Part shown: piece after piece, positions 1-5,150 of the stretch | Numbering within the stretch: the first letter of the stretch is position 1 | Layout of the letters: the number at the start of each line of letters is the position of its first letter | NCBI GenBank assembly: GCA_023451115.1 | Contig: JAEXFV010000173.1 | Span: forward strand, 1 to 5,232 | Length of the DNA stretch: 5,232 nt | Origin: Bacillota bacterium | GTDB lineage: Bacteria; Bacillota; Clostridia; Christensenellales; CAG-138 | Direction: 5' to 3' | Notes under the pieces: model-generated | Database searches by the model: none | What the model was told of the DNA's origin: nothing | Seen by the model: only the letters and a program-made list of their open reading frames with translations | Position numbers and translations under genes: made by a program

Positions 1-507
1 GAAATATCCATCGGAATCGTGCTAATTCTGTGCTTCTTTGTCTATCGCATTAAACCCAAAGAAATTTGGGAGTTGTTGCCCAAAGCGATTGACAAGGTTA
101 TGTTGCTCAGCACGCTGATGATATTCATTTTCCAGGGCTTCCTGTCCCATGTTGGTATCATGGACTCCCTGATTGCCGCTTTCCAGTCACTGCCTGTGCC
201 TACCTATATTGCCTTTATGCTGCTGATCTTTGTTGGCTCAATTCTCACTGGCGCACAGGGCATGATTGCGGTTGCAGCGCCTCTGGCCTTTGCGGCTATT
301 CCCAATTTCGGTATCCCGCTGGTGATGTTGCTGGGTTGCTATGCATGGGCTGCCAACCAGCTTTCTCCTACCCATGTTTGCGTGGTAGTTGCCGCCAATT
401 ATTTCAAAGTAAACTTTGGCGTTATGGTTCGTAAAGCCCTTCCCTGCCTGTTGGTATATCTCGCGTTCGTATTTGGATATTACCACTTGCTGCTGCTGTT
501 TGCATAA
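1..507 (+). CDS. C-terminal part of a DUF401-like integral membrane permease (5' truncated)
   Basis: The reading frame is open from the first base and ends at TAA 505-507, so 168 C-terminal residues are visible and the true start lies upstream of the window. The protein is very hydrophobic. About six membrane segments can be picked out, roughly at residues 2-15, 33-50, 68-86, 88-102, 104-120 and 145-167. The most telling motif is N-Q-L-S-P-T-H-V at about 119-126, followed by C-V-V-V-A-A-N-Y-F-K. From memory this fits the C-terminal half of the DUF401 family (PF04165/TIGR00529), uncharacterised membrane proteins of about 400 residues thought to belong to the ion-transporter superfamily. The substrate is unknown. 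A related carboxylate or other anion permease is the main alternative. The redox gene 102 nt downstream is on the same strand with no clear terminator between, so co-transcription is possible. Confidence 0.72.
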   Translation, partial: EISIGIVLILCFFVYRIKPKEIWELLPKAIDKVMLLSTLMIFIFQGFLSHVGIMDSLIAAFQSLPVPTYIAFMLLIFVGSILTGAQGMIAVAAPLAFAAIPNFGIPLVMLLGCYAWAANQLSPTHVCVVVAANYFKVNFGVMVRKALPCLLVYLAFVFGYYHLLLLFA

Positions 508-586
508 TTCCTGTGCTGTGAATACCTTCTATCAGCGCAGACGAACAGGTGCGCTATGACTGTTACTCTGCTACTAACCAATAAAA

Positions 587-602
587 AATTATGATAAGGA
601 GA
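587..602 (+). repeat. Leader/RBS repeat copy 1 (AATTATGATAAGGAGA)
   Basis: This 16-nt stretch carries the ribosome binding site AAGGAGA (596-602), 7 nt before the ATG at 610. Apart from one missing A it is identical to 1269-1285, in front of the next gene. The TATGAT inside it resembles a -10 box, but no -35 match lies 16-18 nt upstream, so it is read as a translation signal and not as a promoter. Confidence 0.75.
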
Positions 603-609
603 ATTCGTT

Positions 610-1134
610 ATGACGATCACAAAAGAAAAGATGGAACAAATTAAAGAAGCTGCCATTTATAGCTTTTATCATGGGCTGAGCTGCTGCGAAAGCGTATACG
701 AGGCGTTTTTGCAGACAGGGGTAATTCCCGAGTCGGATGCGACGTATAATACTTGCGCACTTTGCGCGGGCTTTGGCGGCGGAGTAGGGCAGAGCGGCCT
801 TACCTGCGGCGCCCTTTCCGGTGCAATTATGGCAGTCGGCTCCAAGCATGGACGAAAAGATCCAAAGAATGAAAAGCCGGATGGATTGTACGACGTGGAA
901 TACCGCAGATATAATAACATGGTTCATGAGTTTACACAGGCAATGGGAAGCCCTCTTTGCGCTGAAATCTGCAAGGGAAATCTTGGCCGTGAACGTTGGG
1001 GCAGCCCTGAGCGTAAAGACCATTGCGCCGATTGCGTACGGGCAGCAGTGGAGATCGCATGTAAATACCTCGATCTTACCGCTGAGGATATCTCCAAAAT
1101 TTCCTGGAAGAATAACGTTTCTGGCCTTGAATAA
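610..1134 (+). CDS. C_GCAxxG_C_C family putative redox-active protein
   Basis: The product has 174 residues, slightly longer than the roughly 140 typical of this family (TIGR01909/PF09719). The family signature CGAxxG is seen as T-C66-G-A-L-S-G71, following a glycine-rich stretch G-F-G-G-G-V-G (54-60). Ten cysteines are present: 25, 26, 49, 52, 66, 117, 121, 139, 142 and 151. Those most likely to match the family's four invariant ones are 25/26 (in S-C-C-E-S-V), 66, 117 and 139. The pairs C49-x2-C52 and C139-x2-C142 could serve in thiol-disulfide exchange or metal binding. No signal peptide or membrane segment is seen, so it should be cytoplasmic. The biochemical role of the family is not established. 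Family descriptions note frequent proximity to transporter genes, which fits the permease upstream. AAGGAGA placed 7 nt before the ATG supports this start. Confidence 0.88.
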   Translation: MTITKEKMEQIKEAAIYSFYHGLSCCESVYEAFLQTGVIPESDATYNTCALCAGFGGGVGQSGLTCGALSGAIMAVGSKHGRKDPKNEKPDGLYDVEYRRYNNMVHEFTQAMGSPLCAEICKGNLGRERWGSPERKDHCADCVRAAVEIACKYLDLTAEDISKISWKNNVSGLE

Positions 1135-1195
1135 TAACATAACGCGAAACAGCATGCCATACAGATAATGTCTGGATGTATTGCCCGATTGCGGT

Positions 1196-1201
1196 TATAA
1201 T
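1196..1201 (+). promoter_or_regulatory. Possible -10 box (TATAAT) upstream of the flavoenzyme gene
   Basis: A perfect TATAAT lies in the gap after the cysteine-rich gene. The best -35 at 17-nt spacing is TGGATG (1173-1178), only three of six consensus matches, and there is no TGn extension. If it is used, transcription would start near 1208, inside the left arm of the hairpin at 1204-1235. The motif may be chance. Confidence 0.3.
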
Positions 1202-1203
1202 GA

Positions 1204-1235
1204 AAGAGCCACCCTCAAACACAAGGGTGGCTCTT
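1204..1235 (+). terminator. 12-bp perfect hairpin, probable intrinsic terminator
   Basis: AAGAGCCACCCT (1204-1215) pairs perfectly with AGGGTGGCTCTT (1224-1235) around an 8-nt loop. The stem is GC-rich and sits 70 nt after the stop codon of the cysteine-rich gene. The following bases, TTGTAAAA including the end of the stem, make only a weak U-tract. It could therefore be a partial or leaky terminator, a bidirectional one, or an mRNA stability element. It lies before the real start of the next gene, which argues against extending that gene upstream through it. Confidence 0.6.
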
Positions 1236-1268
1236 GTAAAAGTCCAGCATATAAGAGAAAGCCTGATG

Positions 1269-1285
1269 AATTATGATAAAGGAGA
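1269..1285 (+). repeat. Leader/RBS repeat copy 2, fixes the flavoenzyme start
   Basis: AATTATGATAAAGGAGA contains the ribosome binding site AAAGGAGA (1278-1285), 4 nt from the ATG at 1290. It repeats the leader at 587-602 with one extra A. It decides the start: the in-frame ATG at 1266 overlaps this signal and the upstream codon at 1176 precedes the hairpin, whereas ATG 1290 gives the family-typical N-terminus M-K-K-K-I-V-V-V-G-G. Confidence 0.78.
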
Positions 1286-1289
1286 CACG

Positions 1290-2996
1290 ATGAAAAAGAA
1301 GATTGTTGTTGTTGGCGGTGTTGCCGGGGGCGCCTCGGCAGCGGCACGTATTCGTCGCCTAGATGTAAATGCGGAAATAATAATATTTGAGCGGGGTCAG
1401 CATGTTTCTTACTCTAACTGCTGCTTGCCATACCATTTGAGCGGTACGGTTGAAAACAGCGACTCTCTGGTTTTGATGACGCCGGAAAAGTTTAAAAACA
1501 CCCATAACATTGAAGTGCGGGTGAACAGCGAAGTCGTTGCAATAAAGCCGGCCGAAAAAGTGATTGTATATCAAAACAGGCTAACAGGCGATACGGGAAC
1601 CGAGTGTTATGATAAGCTAATTCTGGCGCCAGGGGCTGCCCCGGTGCTGCCCAAAAGTATTGCAGGCATAGACCAGCCTCATGTTTTCGCCGTTCGCAAT
1701 GTCATTGATATTCAAAGGCTGAAAGCGTATATCGATCAACCGGAGATAAAAGAGGTCACGGTAGTAGGCGGAGGCTTCATTGGCATTGAAGTTGCCGAAA
1801 ACCTGCATAAGGCAGGGAAGTTGGTAACCATAATAGAAGGAACCAACCAGATCATGGCTCCATTTGATTATGATATGGCGCAAACGCTTCATAAGGAGCT
1901 GATGGACCATGGCGTGCGCCTATTGCTTTCCACTTCTGTAAAAGCAATTAAAAACGACTGCGTTATCGCTGCTGGAGACAATGGGGAAATTTCCGTGCCC
2001 ACACAGGCTGTTGTGATGGCAATTGGCGTACGTCCGGAGAGCAAGTTGGCGGTGGAAGCCGGGCTTTCGATTGGTGAAACCGGCGGTATTAAAGTGAATC
2101 ATAATTTTCAAACCAGCGATCCTGACATCTATGCGGTAGGAGACGCCATTGAATATTATGACAGGCTAGCGCATGCCCCTGGCCGCCTTGCGCTGGCTGG
2201 CCCTGCGCAACGGCAGGCCCGCAGCGCGGCAAACCATATTTACGCTATTCCCGAAAGAAACAACGGGTTTATTGGTTCCAGCTGTATCCGGATCTTTGAA
2301 CAAAATGCAGCAAGCACCGGCATGAATGAAAAAGCGGCAACAAAAGCAGGGATAAATTATAACTTTGCTTATATTTTGCCGCCAGATAAGGTTGGGCTTA
2401 TGCCTGATTGCCACTATATGGGGTTTAAGCTGCTTTTTGAAGTCCCTACCGGCCGAATTTTAGGCGCCCAAGCGATTGGAAAAGGGGCTGTGGATAAGCG
2501 AATCGATGTAATTGCGGCCATGATTTCCATGAATGCAACGCTGGAAGATCTGAAACATTTGGAGTTGTGCTATTCTCCAATTTTTGGCACAGCGAAAGAC
2601 GTGACCAATCTTGCAGCTATGGTAGGCCTTAATCTGCTGAATAATGTTTACCGCCAAATACCTGTTTCCCAGGTACGGTCTTTGGTAGAGCAGGGCGCGT
2701 ATATCGTTGATGTGCGGGAAGAAGGGGAATACCAATACGGGCATATAAATGGCGCCCATAATATCCCATTAAGCCAGCTCCATCAGCGCATGAATGAAAT
2801 CCCTCGTGATATACCAGTGTATCTGCATTGCAGAACCTCACAGCGCAGCTATTACGCCCTGTGCTATTTGTTGGGTAACGGTTATAAAAACCTTTATAAT
2901 ATTAGCGGCTCATACTTGGGAATTAGCTTGTACGAGTACTTTAACGACAAATTTTTGAATAGAACGCCAATTTTAAGCAAGTATAATTTCAATTAA
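1290..2996 (+). CDS. FAD-dependent CoA-disulfide/persulfide reductase with C-terminal rhodanese domain
   Basis: The 568-residue product matches CoADR-rhodanese fusions, usually about 550-570 residues. These cytoplasmic NAD(P)H-dependent flavoenzymes reduce CoA disulfide, CoA persulfide or polysulfide. In order it shows: an N-terminal FAD-binding loop (V-V-V-G-G-V-A-G-G, 6-14); the active-site segment S-Y-S-N-C44-C45-L-P-Y, with C44 as the expected single redox cysteine; an NAD(P)H-binding motif G160-G-G-F-I-G165; the second flavin motif Y-A-V-G-D285; the dimerisation domain with Y-S-P-I-F-G-T-A-K-D; and a rhodanese domain from about residue 460. That domain contains D-V-R-E-E-G-E-Y and the catalytic loop H-C514-R-T-S-Q-R, so its sulfur-accepting cysteine is intact. 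C45 replaces the glycine or alanine usual after the active cysteine. Annotation as NADH oxidase is possible, but the single-Cys motif plus rhodanese favours persulfide or CoA-disulfide chemistry. The start is set by the RBS at 1278-1285. Confidence 0.9.
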   Translation: MKKKIVVVGGVAGGASAAARIRRLDVNAEIIIFERGQHVSYSNCCLPYHLSGTVENSDSLVLMTPEKFKNTHNIEVRVNSEVVAIKPAEKVIVYQNRLTGDTGTECYDKLILAPGAAPVLPKSIAGIDQPHVFAVRNVIDIQRLKAYIDQPEIKEVTVVGGGFIGIEVAENLHKAGKLVTIIEGTNQIMAPFDYDMAQTLHKELMDHGVRLLLSTSVKAIKNDCVIAAGDNGEISVPTQAVVMAIGVRPESKLAVEAGLSIGETGGIKVNHNFQTSDPDIYAVGDAIEYYDRLAHAPGRLALAGPAQRQARSAANHIYAIPERNNGFIGSSCIRIFEQNAASTGMNEKAATKAGINYNFAYILPPDKVGLMPDCHYMGFKLLFEVPTGRILGAQAIGKGAVDKRIDVIAAMISMNATLEDLKHLELCYSPIFGTAKDVTNLAAMVGLNLLNNVYRQIPVSQVRSLVEQGAYIVDVREEGEYQYGHINGAHNIPLSQLHQRMNEIPRDIPVYLHCRTSQRSYYALCYLLGNGYKNLYNISGSYLGISLYEYFNDKFLNRTPILSKYNFN

Positions 2997-3037
2997 ACTG
3001 CTATATCAAAGTCAGTATGGAAAGCTTGTGAACGTAA

Positions 3038-3205
3038 GAAATTGAGGAAAGCAGAAAAATCAAACTGAAACGGAAGTCGGATATCAATAGCATAGAAAAC
3101 GGCTACTCCCAAGCGGCCTTCGCCATCGGAGGTACGCAGTCAGACAAAGAGTTCCCGTTTCGGTGCTTTCCAAAGAACAGAATTTCTAAATACCACCCTA
3201 AGTAG
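3038..3205 (+). pseudogene. Possible 3' remnant of a lost gene (start-less open frame)
   Basis: After a TAA at 3035-3037 the frame stays open for 55 codons to TAG 3203-3205. It has no ATG and no ribosome binding site. The translation has protein-like character: a lysine/arginine-rich start, then E-N-G-Y-S-Q-A-A-F-A-I-G-G, then a basic end containing R-C-F-P-K-N. The stop is only 4 nt before a good intrinsic terminator, the layout expected at the 3' end of a gene. I do not recognise the family. A C-terminal fragment left by deletion or by a mobile element is an inference. It could equally be non-coding sequence open by chance. Confidence 0.25.
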
Positions 3206-3209
3206 TTTC

Positions 3210-3240
3210 AGCCAGGGCAAACTTGTCCTGGCTATTTTTG
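3210..3240 (+). terminator. Rho-independent terminator
   Basis: AGCCAGGGCAA (3210-3220) pairs with TTGTCCTGGCT (3223-3233), with one G-U pair and a tight loop of about four bases. It is followed by ATTTTTG, with five Ts at 3235-3239. The GC-rich stem and immediate T-run are classical for + strand termination. It would end transcripts of the flavoenzyme gene, whose stop lies 213 nt upstream, or of a now-lost gene whose remnant may be at 3038-3205. Confidence 0.85.
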
Positions 3241-3344
3241 TTGGGCACGCTTTTGCGCCGTATGTAAAATAAGGCTTATACCTGTTACTCAGAAACCAAA
3301 GGGCACTATCGCTAACCCTGCGGGTCATTAGATCAGTATTTTAG

Positions 3345-3373
3345 TTGTCCATAATGGATGAATAAAGTACAAT
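3345..3373 (+). promoter_or_regulatory. Candidate sigma-A promoter for the two-component system
   Basis: TTGTCC (3345-3350) and TACAAT (3368-3373) are separated by exactly 17 nt. They match the TTGACA and TATAAT consensus at 4 and 5 of 6 positions, and the spacer is AT-rich. The start of transcription would be near 3380, giving a 5' leader of about 185 nt before the kinase ATG at 3565. Its place downstream of the terminator at 3210-3240 and upstream of the kinase fits a separate transcription unit. Confidence 0.55.
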
Positions 3374-3389
3374 AAAATCAACGGATCAA

Positions 3390-3425
3390 GACCGGAGTTC
3401 ACCGCCTTGGGTTTGAGTACCGGTC
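3390..3425 (+). repeat. Inverted repeat GACCGG...CCGGTC in the kinase leader
   Basis: GACCGG (3390-3395) and CCGGTC (3420-3425) are complementary 6-mers around a 24-nt interval, which holds only weak inner pairing. It begins about 10 nt after the predicted transcription start. It could be a leader hairpin or a regulator binding site; at this length chance is not excluded. No T-run follows, so it is not a terminator. Confidence 0.3.
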
Positions 3426-3515
3426 AGAAATGAAGTTCAGCTTTCTTTTTAGACAAAATAATCAAACAAAAGCAACAAAGTATTTCAAAAGGAAAATCGA
3501 ACCCCTGGGAGAATG

Positions 3516-3542
3516 ATGCTTACCCAAAGAATAAACGTTTGA
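3516..3542 (+). other. Possible 8-codon leader ORF before the kinase
   Basis: GGGAG (3507-3511) precedes ATG 3516, which opens a frame M-L-T-Q-R-I-N-V ending at TGA 3540-3542, 22 nt before the kinase start. An ATG at 3513 is in the same frame but too close to the purine run. Such a short ORF could couple ribosomes to the kinase start. No amino-acid run typical of an attenuator peptide is seen, and it may be chance. Confidence 0.2.
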
Positions 3543-3564
3543 AAGCGATCAGAAAAGAGGATAT

Positions 3565-5058
3565 ATGGCGATAACACCGAAAGGCAAAAAATCGGCATTT
3601 GCGCAAGCCTTGAGGGCCTTTGCGCTGGTATTGCTGATAGGGCTGTCACTAACGGCATATATGGAACATACCCATATCCAGCAGGAGCAGGATCGAATGG
3701 GCTATATCGCCAGCGCCGTTGGCTCGGAGACGTATGAAATATTGCTTTCGCAGATGAGCAAAACCCGGGTGTTAGAGGCATATCTGATGCAGACTGGAGG
3801 AGCTTATGAGAATTTTGATCAAGTCTCCGATATTCTACTGCGGGAGGATTTTGTACGCAATGTTCTCTTTGCGCCCAATGGTATCGTGACCGGCGTTTTT
3901 CCATTGGCTGGTAATGAGGCGGTCATTGGCCTAAATATGTATGAGGAGGGGGCAGGCAATCGAGAGGCCCAAGCCGCCATCGAAAAGGAAGAACTCTATA
4001 TTGCAGGCCCATTCGAACTGATCCAGGGCGGCCTTGGCATAGCCGGGCGGCTGCCAGTGTTTTTGAAGGATGGAGATGGTGTACCCCGTTTCTGGGGGAT
4101 TGTTTCCGTTACACTGGATTTTCCAGAAATATTGTCCGGCAGTTCCATTCAGCGGATCAACGAGCAGGGCTTTGCATGCCGTATCTGGCGCGTCAACCCC
4201 GATGACGGGCAACGGCAGGTTATTTTGGAAACATCGGATCCACTGCCGGAAGCCCAAAAGACTTTGGATTATGAACAGCCGCTGTTCAATTCCGTATGGA
4301 CAGTGTCTCTAGCGCCGTTGCAGCCATGGTACCTTCACGCCAATCTGTGGCTGAATGTGGGGGTGAGCCTGTTGATTGCAATACTGGCAGCCATGGGCGT
4401 CTACACAGCGGAGCGGCTGCGTCATTTAAAAGCGGAAGAATCCCTGCGTGCCATTCAGCAACTCCAGGAGCAGTTGGAATATGAGCAGGGCAATATGTTG
4501 ATGAGCCAAATCCGCTCCCATTTTTTCTACCATACCCTCAATGCACTGCAGGCCCTTATCGTCTTACAGCCGGATGCGGCTTACAAGATGGCGGGCGATT
4601 TTTCGCGCTACTTACGGTTTAATCTGGATTCTATCACAGCCGATGGCGGTATCGGCCCTTTTCGGGAAGAGCTGAGGGCTGTCCGGGCTTATGCAGACAT
4701 CAATCAGCAGCAGTTAGGGGAACGGCTGCATATGGTCTATGATATCCCGGAAGCGGATTTCCAAATTCCTTTGCTGACGATCCAGCCCGTAGTGGAAAAT
4801 GCAATCCTCCACGGCATAAAGCCAAAGGTAGGCGGCGGAACGATCAAACTGACGTTGGAAGAGCTGGATGAATGCTGGCAGGTTACGGTGGAAGACGATG
4901 GCGTGGGCTTTGACCTAGAGAACACGCAGGGAAAAGACTCCATTGGCCTCACCAACGTGAGGCGGCGGATGGCCCGCTTCCCTGGTTGCGAGCTGCGCAT
5001 TGTCAGCGCCCCGGGAGCAGGCACAAAAGCAATTCTCGTTTATGGAAAGCTAAAATAA
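3565..5058 (+). CDS. CHASE-domain membrane sensor histidine kinase, LytS/His_kinase type
   Basis: The 497-residue product is a membrane sensor that should autophosphorylate and pass phosphate to the regulator encoded 92 nt downstream. Layout: a basic N-terminus; membrane helix 1 at about 14-32; an extracytoplasmic domain to about 258 with a CHASE-like core (G-V-F-P113-L-A-G-N-E-A-V-I-G122); membrane helix 2 at about 260-281; a charged coiled coil at about 283-312; the phosphoacceptor segment S-Q-I-R-S-H319-F-F-Y-H-T-L-N; and an HATPase domain with N-box V-V-E-N412-A, G1 D445-D445-next G446-x-G448-F, G2 I-G461-L-T-N-V-R, and a final G-A-G-T. The H-box is of the His_kinase (PF06580) kind, usually Q-I-N-P-H-F-L-F-N. 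Here the N and P before the histidine are R and S, and the later N is H. The catalytic histidine and all ATP-site residues are kept, so it should be active. CHASE domains bind small extracellular ligands; this ligand is unknown. The start is the only in-frame ATG after TAA 3532, with AAGAGG at 3555-3560. Confidence 0.88.
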   Translation: MAITPKGKKSAFAQALRAFALVLLIGLSLTAYMEHTHIQQEQDRMGYIASAVGSETYEILLSQMSKTRVLEAYLMQTGGAYENFDQVSDILLREDFVRNVLFAPNGIVTGVFPLAGNEAVIGLNMYEEGAGNREAQAAIEKEELYIAGPFELIQGGLGIAGRLPVFLKDGDGVPRFWGIVSVTLDFPEILSGSSIQRINEQGFACRIWRVNPDDGQRQVILETSDPLPEAQKTLDYEQPLFNSVWTVSLAPLQPWYLHANLWLNVGVSLLIAILAAMGVYTAERLRHLKAEESLRAIQQLQEQLEYEQGNMLMSQIRSHFFYHTLNALQALIVLQPDAAYKMAGDFSRYLRFNLDSITADGGIGPFREELRAVRAYADINQQQLGERLHMVYDIPEADFQIPLLTIQPVVENAILHGIKPKVGGGTIKLTLEELDECWQVTVEDDGVGFDLENTQGKDSIGLTNVRRRMARFPGCELRIVSAPGAGTKAILVYGKLK

Positions 5059-5081
5059 CACTGCAAATGGTTAACATTGCC

Positions 5082-5116
5082 CATACAAAGCGTACGGTTT
5101 TCGTACGCTTTGCATG
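5082..5116 (+). repeat. Long palindrome with two CGTACG sites, kinase-regulator gap
   Basis: CAAAGCGTACG (5086-5096) pairs perfectly with CGTACGCTTTG (5102-5112) around GTTTT. One mismatch further out, CAT/ATG adds three more pairs (5082-5084 with 5114-5116). CGTACG is itself palindromic, so the element is also a direct repeat with an 11-bp period (5091 and 5102), about one helical turn. The following sequence, TTATAAAT, lacks a T-run, so this is a poor terminator. It may be a regulator binding site or an mRNA hairpin that sets the kinase:regulator ratio. Confidence 0.7.
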
Positions 5117-5123
5117 TTATAAA
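5115..5123 (+). promoter_or_regulatory. Possible extended -10 promoter for the response regulator gene
   Basis: TGTTATAAA gives the TGn extension (5115-5117) directly before TATAAA (5118-5123), five of six matches to TATAAT. No -35 match is seen at the usual distance, which extended -10 promoters can tolerate. Transcription would start near 5130, about 20 nt before the regulator ATG. The palindrome at 5082-5116 would cover the -35 region, a position suited to control of this promoter. Confidence 0.35.
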
Positions 5124-5150
5124 TCCAAATAAGTAGTGAGGTGACCGCTA

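Larger units (their letters stand above)
2997..3564. other. 568-nt intergenic region without an intact gene
   Basis: No frame here has both a start with an RBS and a recognisable product. What can be seen is a start-less 55-codon frame (3038-3205), a strong terminator (3210-3240), a sigma-A-like promoter (3345-3373), an inverted repeat (3390-3425) and a possible tiny leader ORF (3516-3542). The part from 3241 to 3340 shows nothing supportable. The region separates the redox locus from the two-component system. Confidence 0.7.

Noticed and set aside
534..555. AGCGCA...TGCGCT inverted repeat after the permease gene
   Set aside because: It has only 6 bp with a 10-nt loop and no T-run, so it is too weak to call a terminator.
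563..595. TATGAT as a promoter -10 before the Cys-rich gene
   Set aside because: No -35-like hexamer lies at 16-18 nt, and the motif merges with the RBS repeat, which explains it better.
589..1155. 188-codon minus-strand open frame
   Set aside because: It lies antisense across the whole well-supported C_GCAxxG_C_C gene, and its translation shows no recognisable domain.
1176..1289. 38-codon N-terminal extension of the flavoenzyme frame
   Set aside because: It would translate through the 12-bp hairpin, has no RBS at 1176, and precedes the family-typical start M-K-K-K-I-V-V-V-G-G at 1290, which has a strong RBS.
3140..3328. 62-codon minus-strand frame in the intergenic region
   Set aside because: No ribosome binding site precedes its ATG, it crosses the strong terminator, and the translation shows no recognised domain.
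3485..3904. 139-codon minus-strand open frame
   Set aside because: It is antisense to the kinase N-terminus and leader; the kinase frame on the + strand has membrane helices and a CHASE core that explain the sequence.
5062..5080. Small hairpin around GTTAAC just after the kinase stop
   Set aside because: Six pairs with a bulge and no T-run; not distinguishable from chance.
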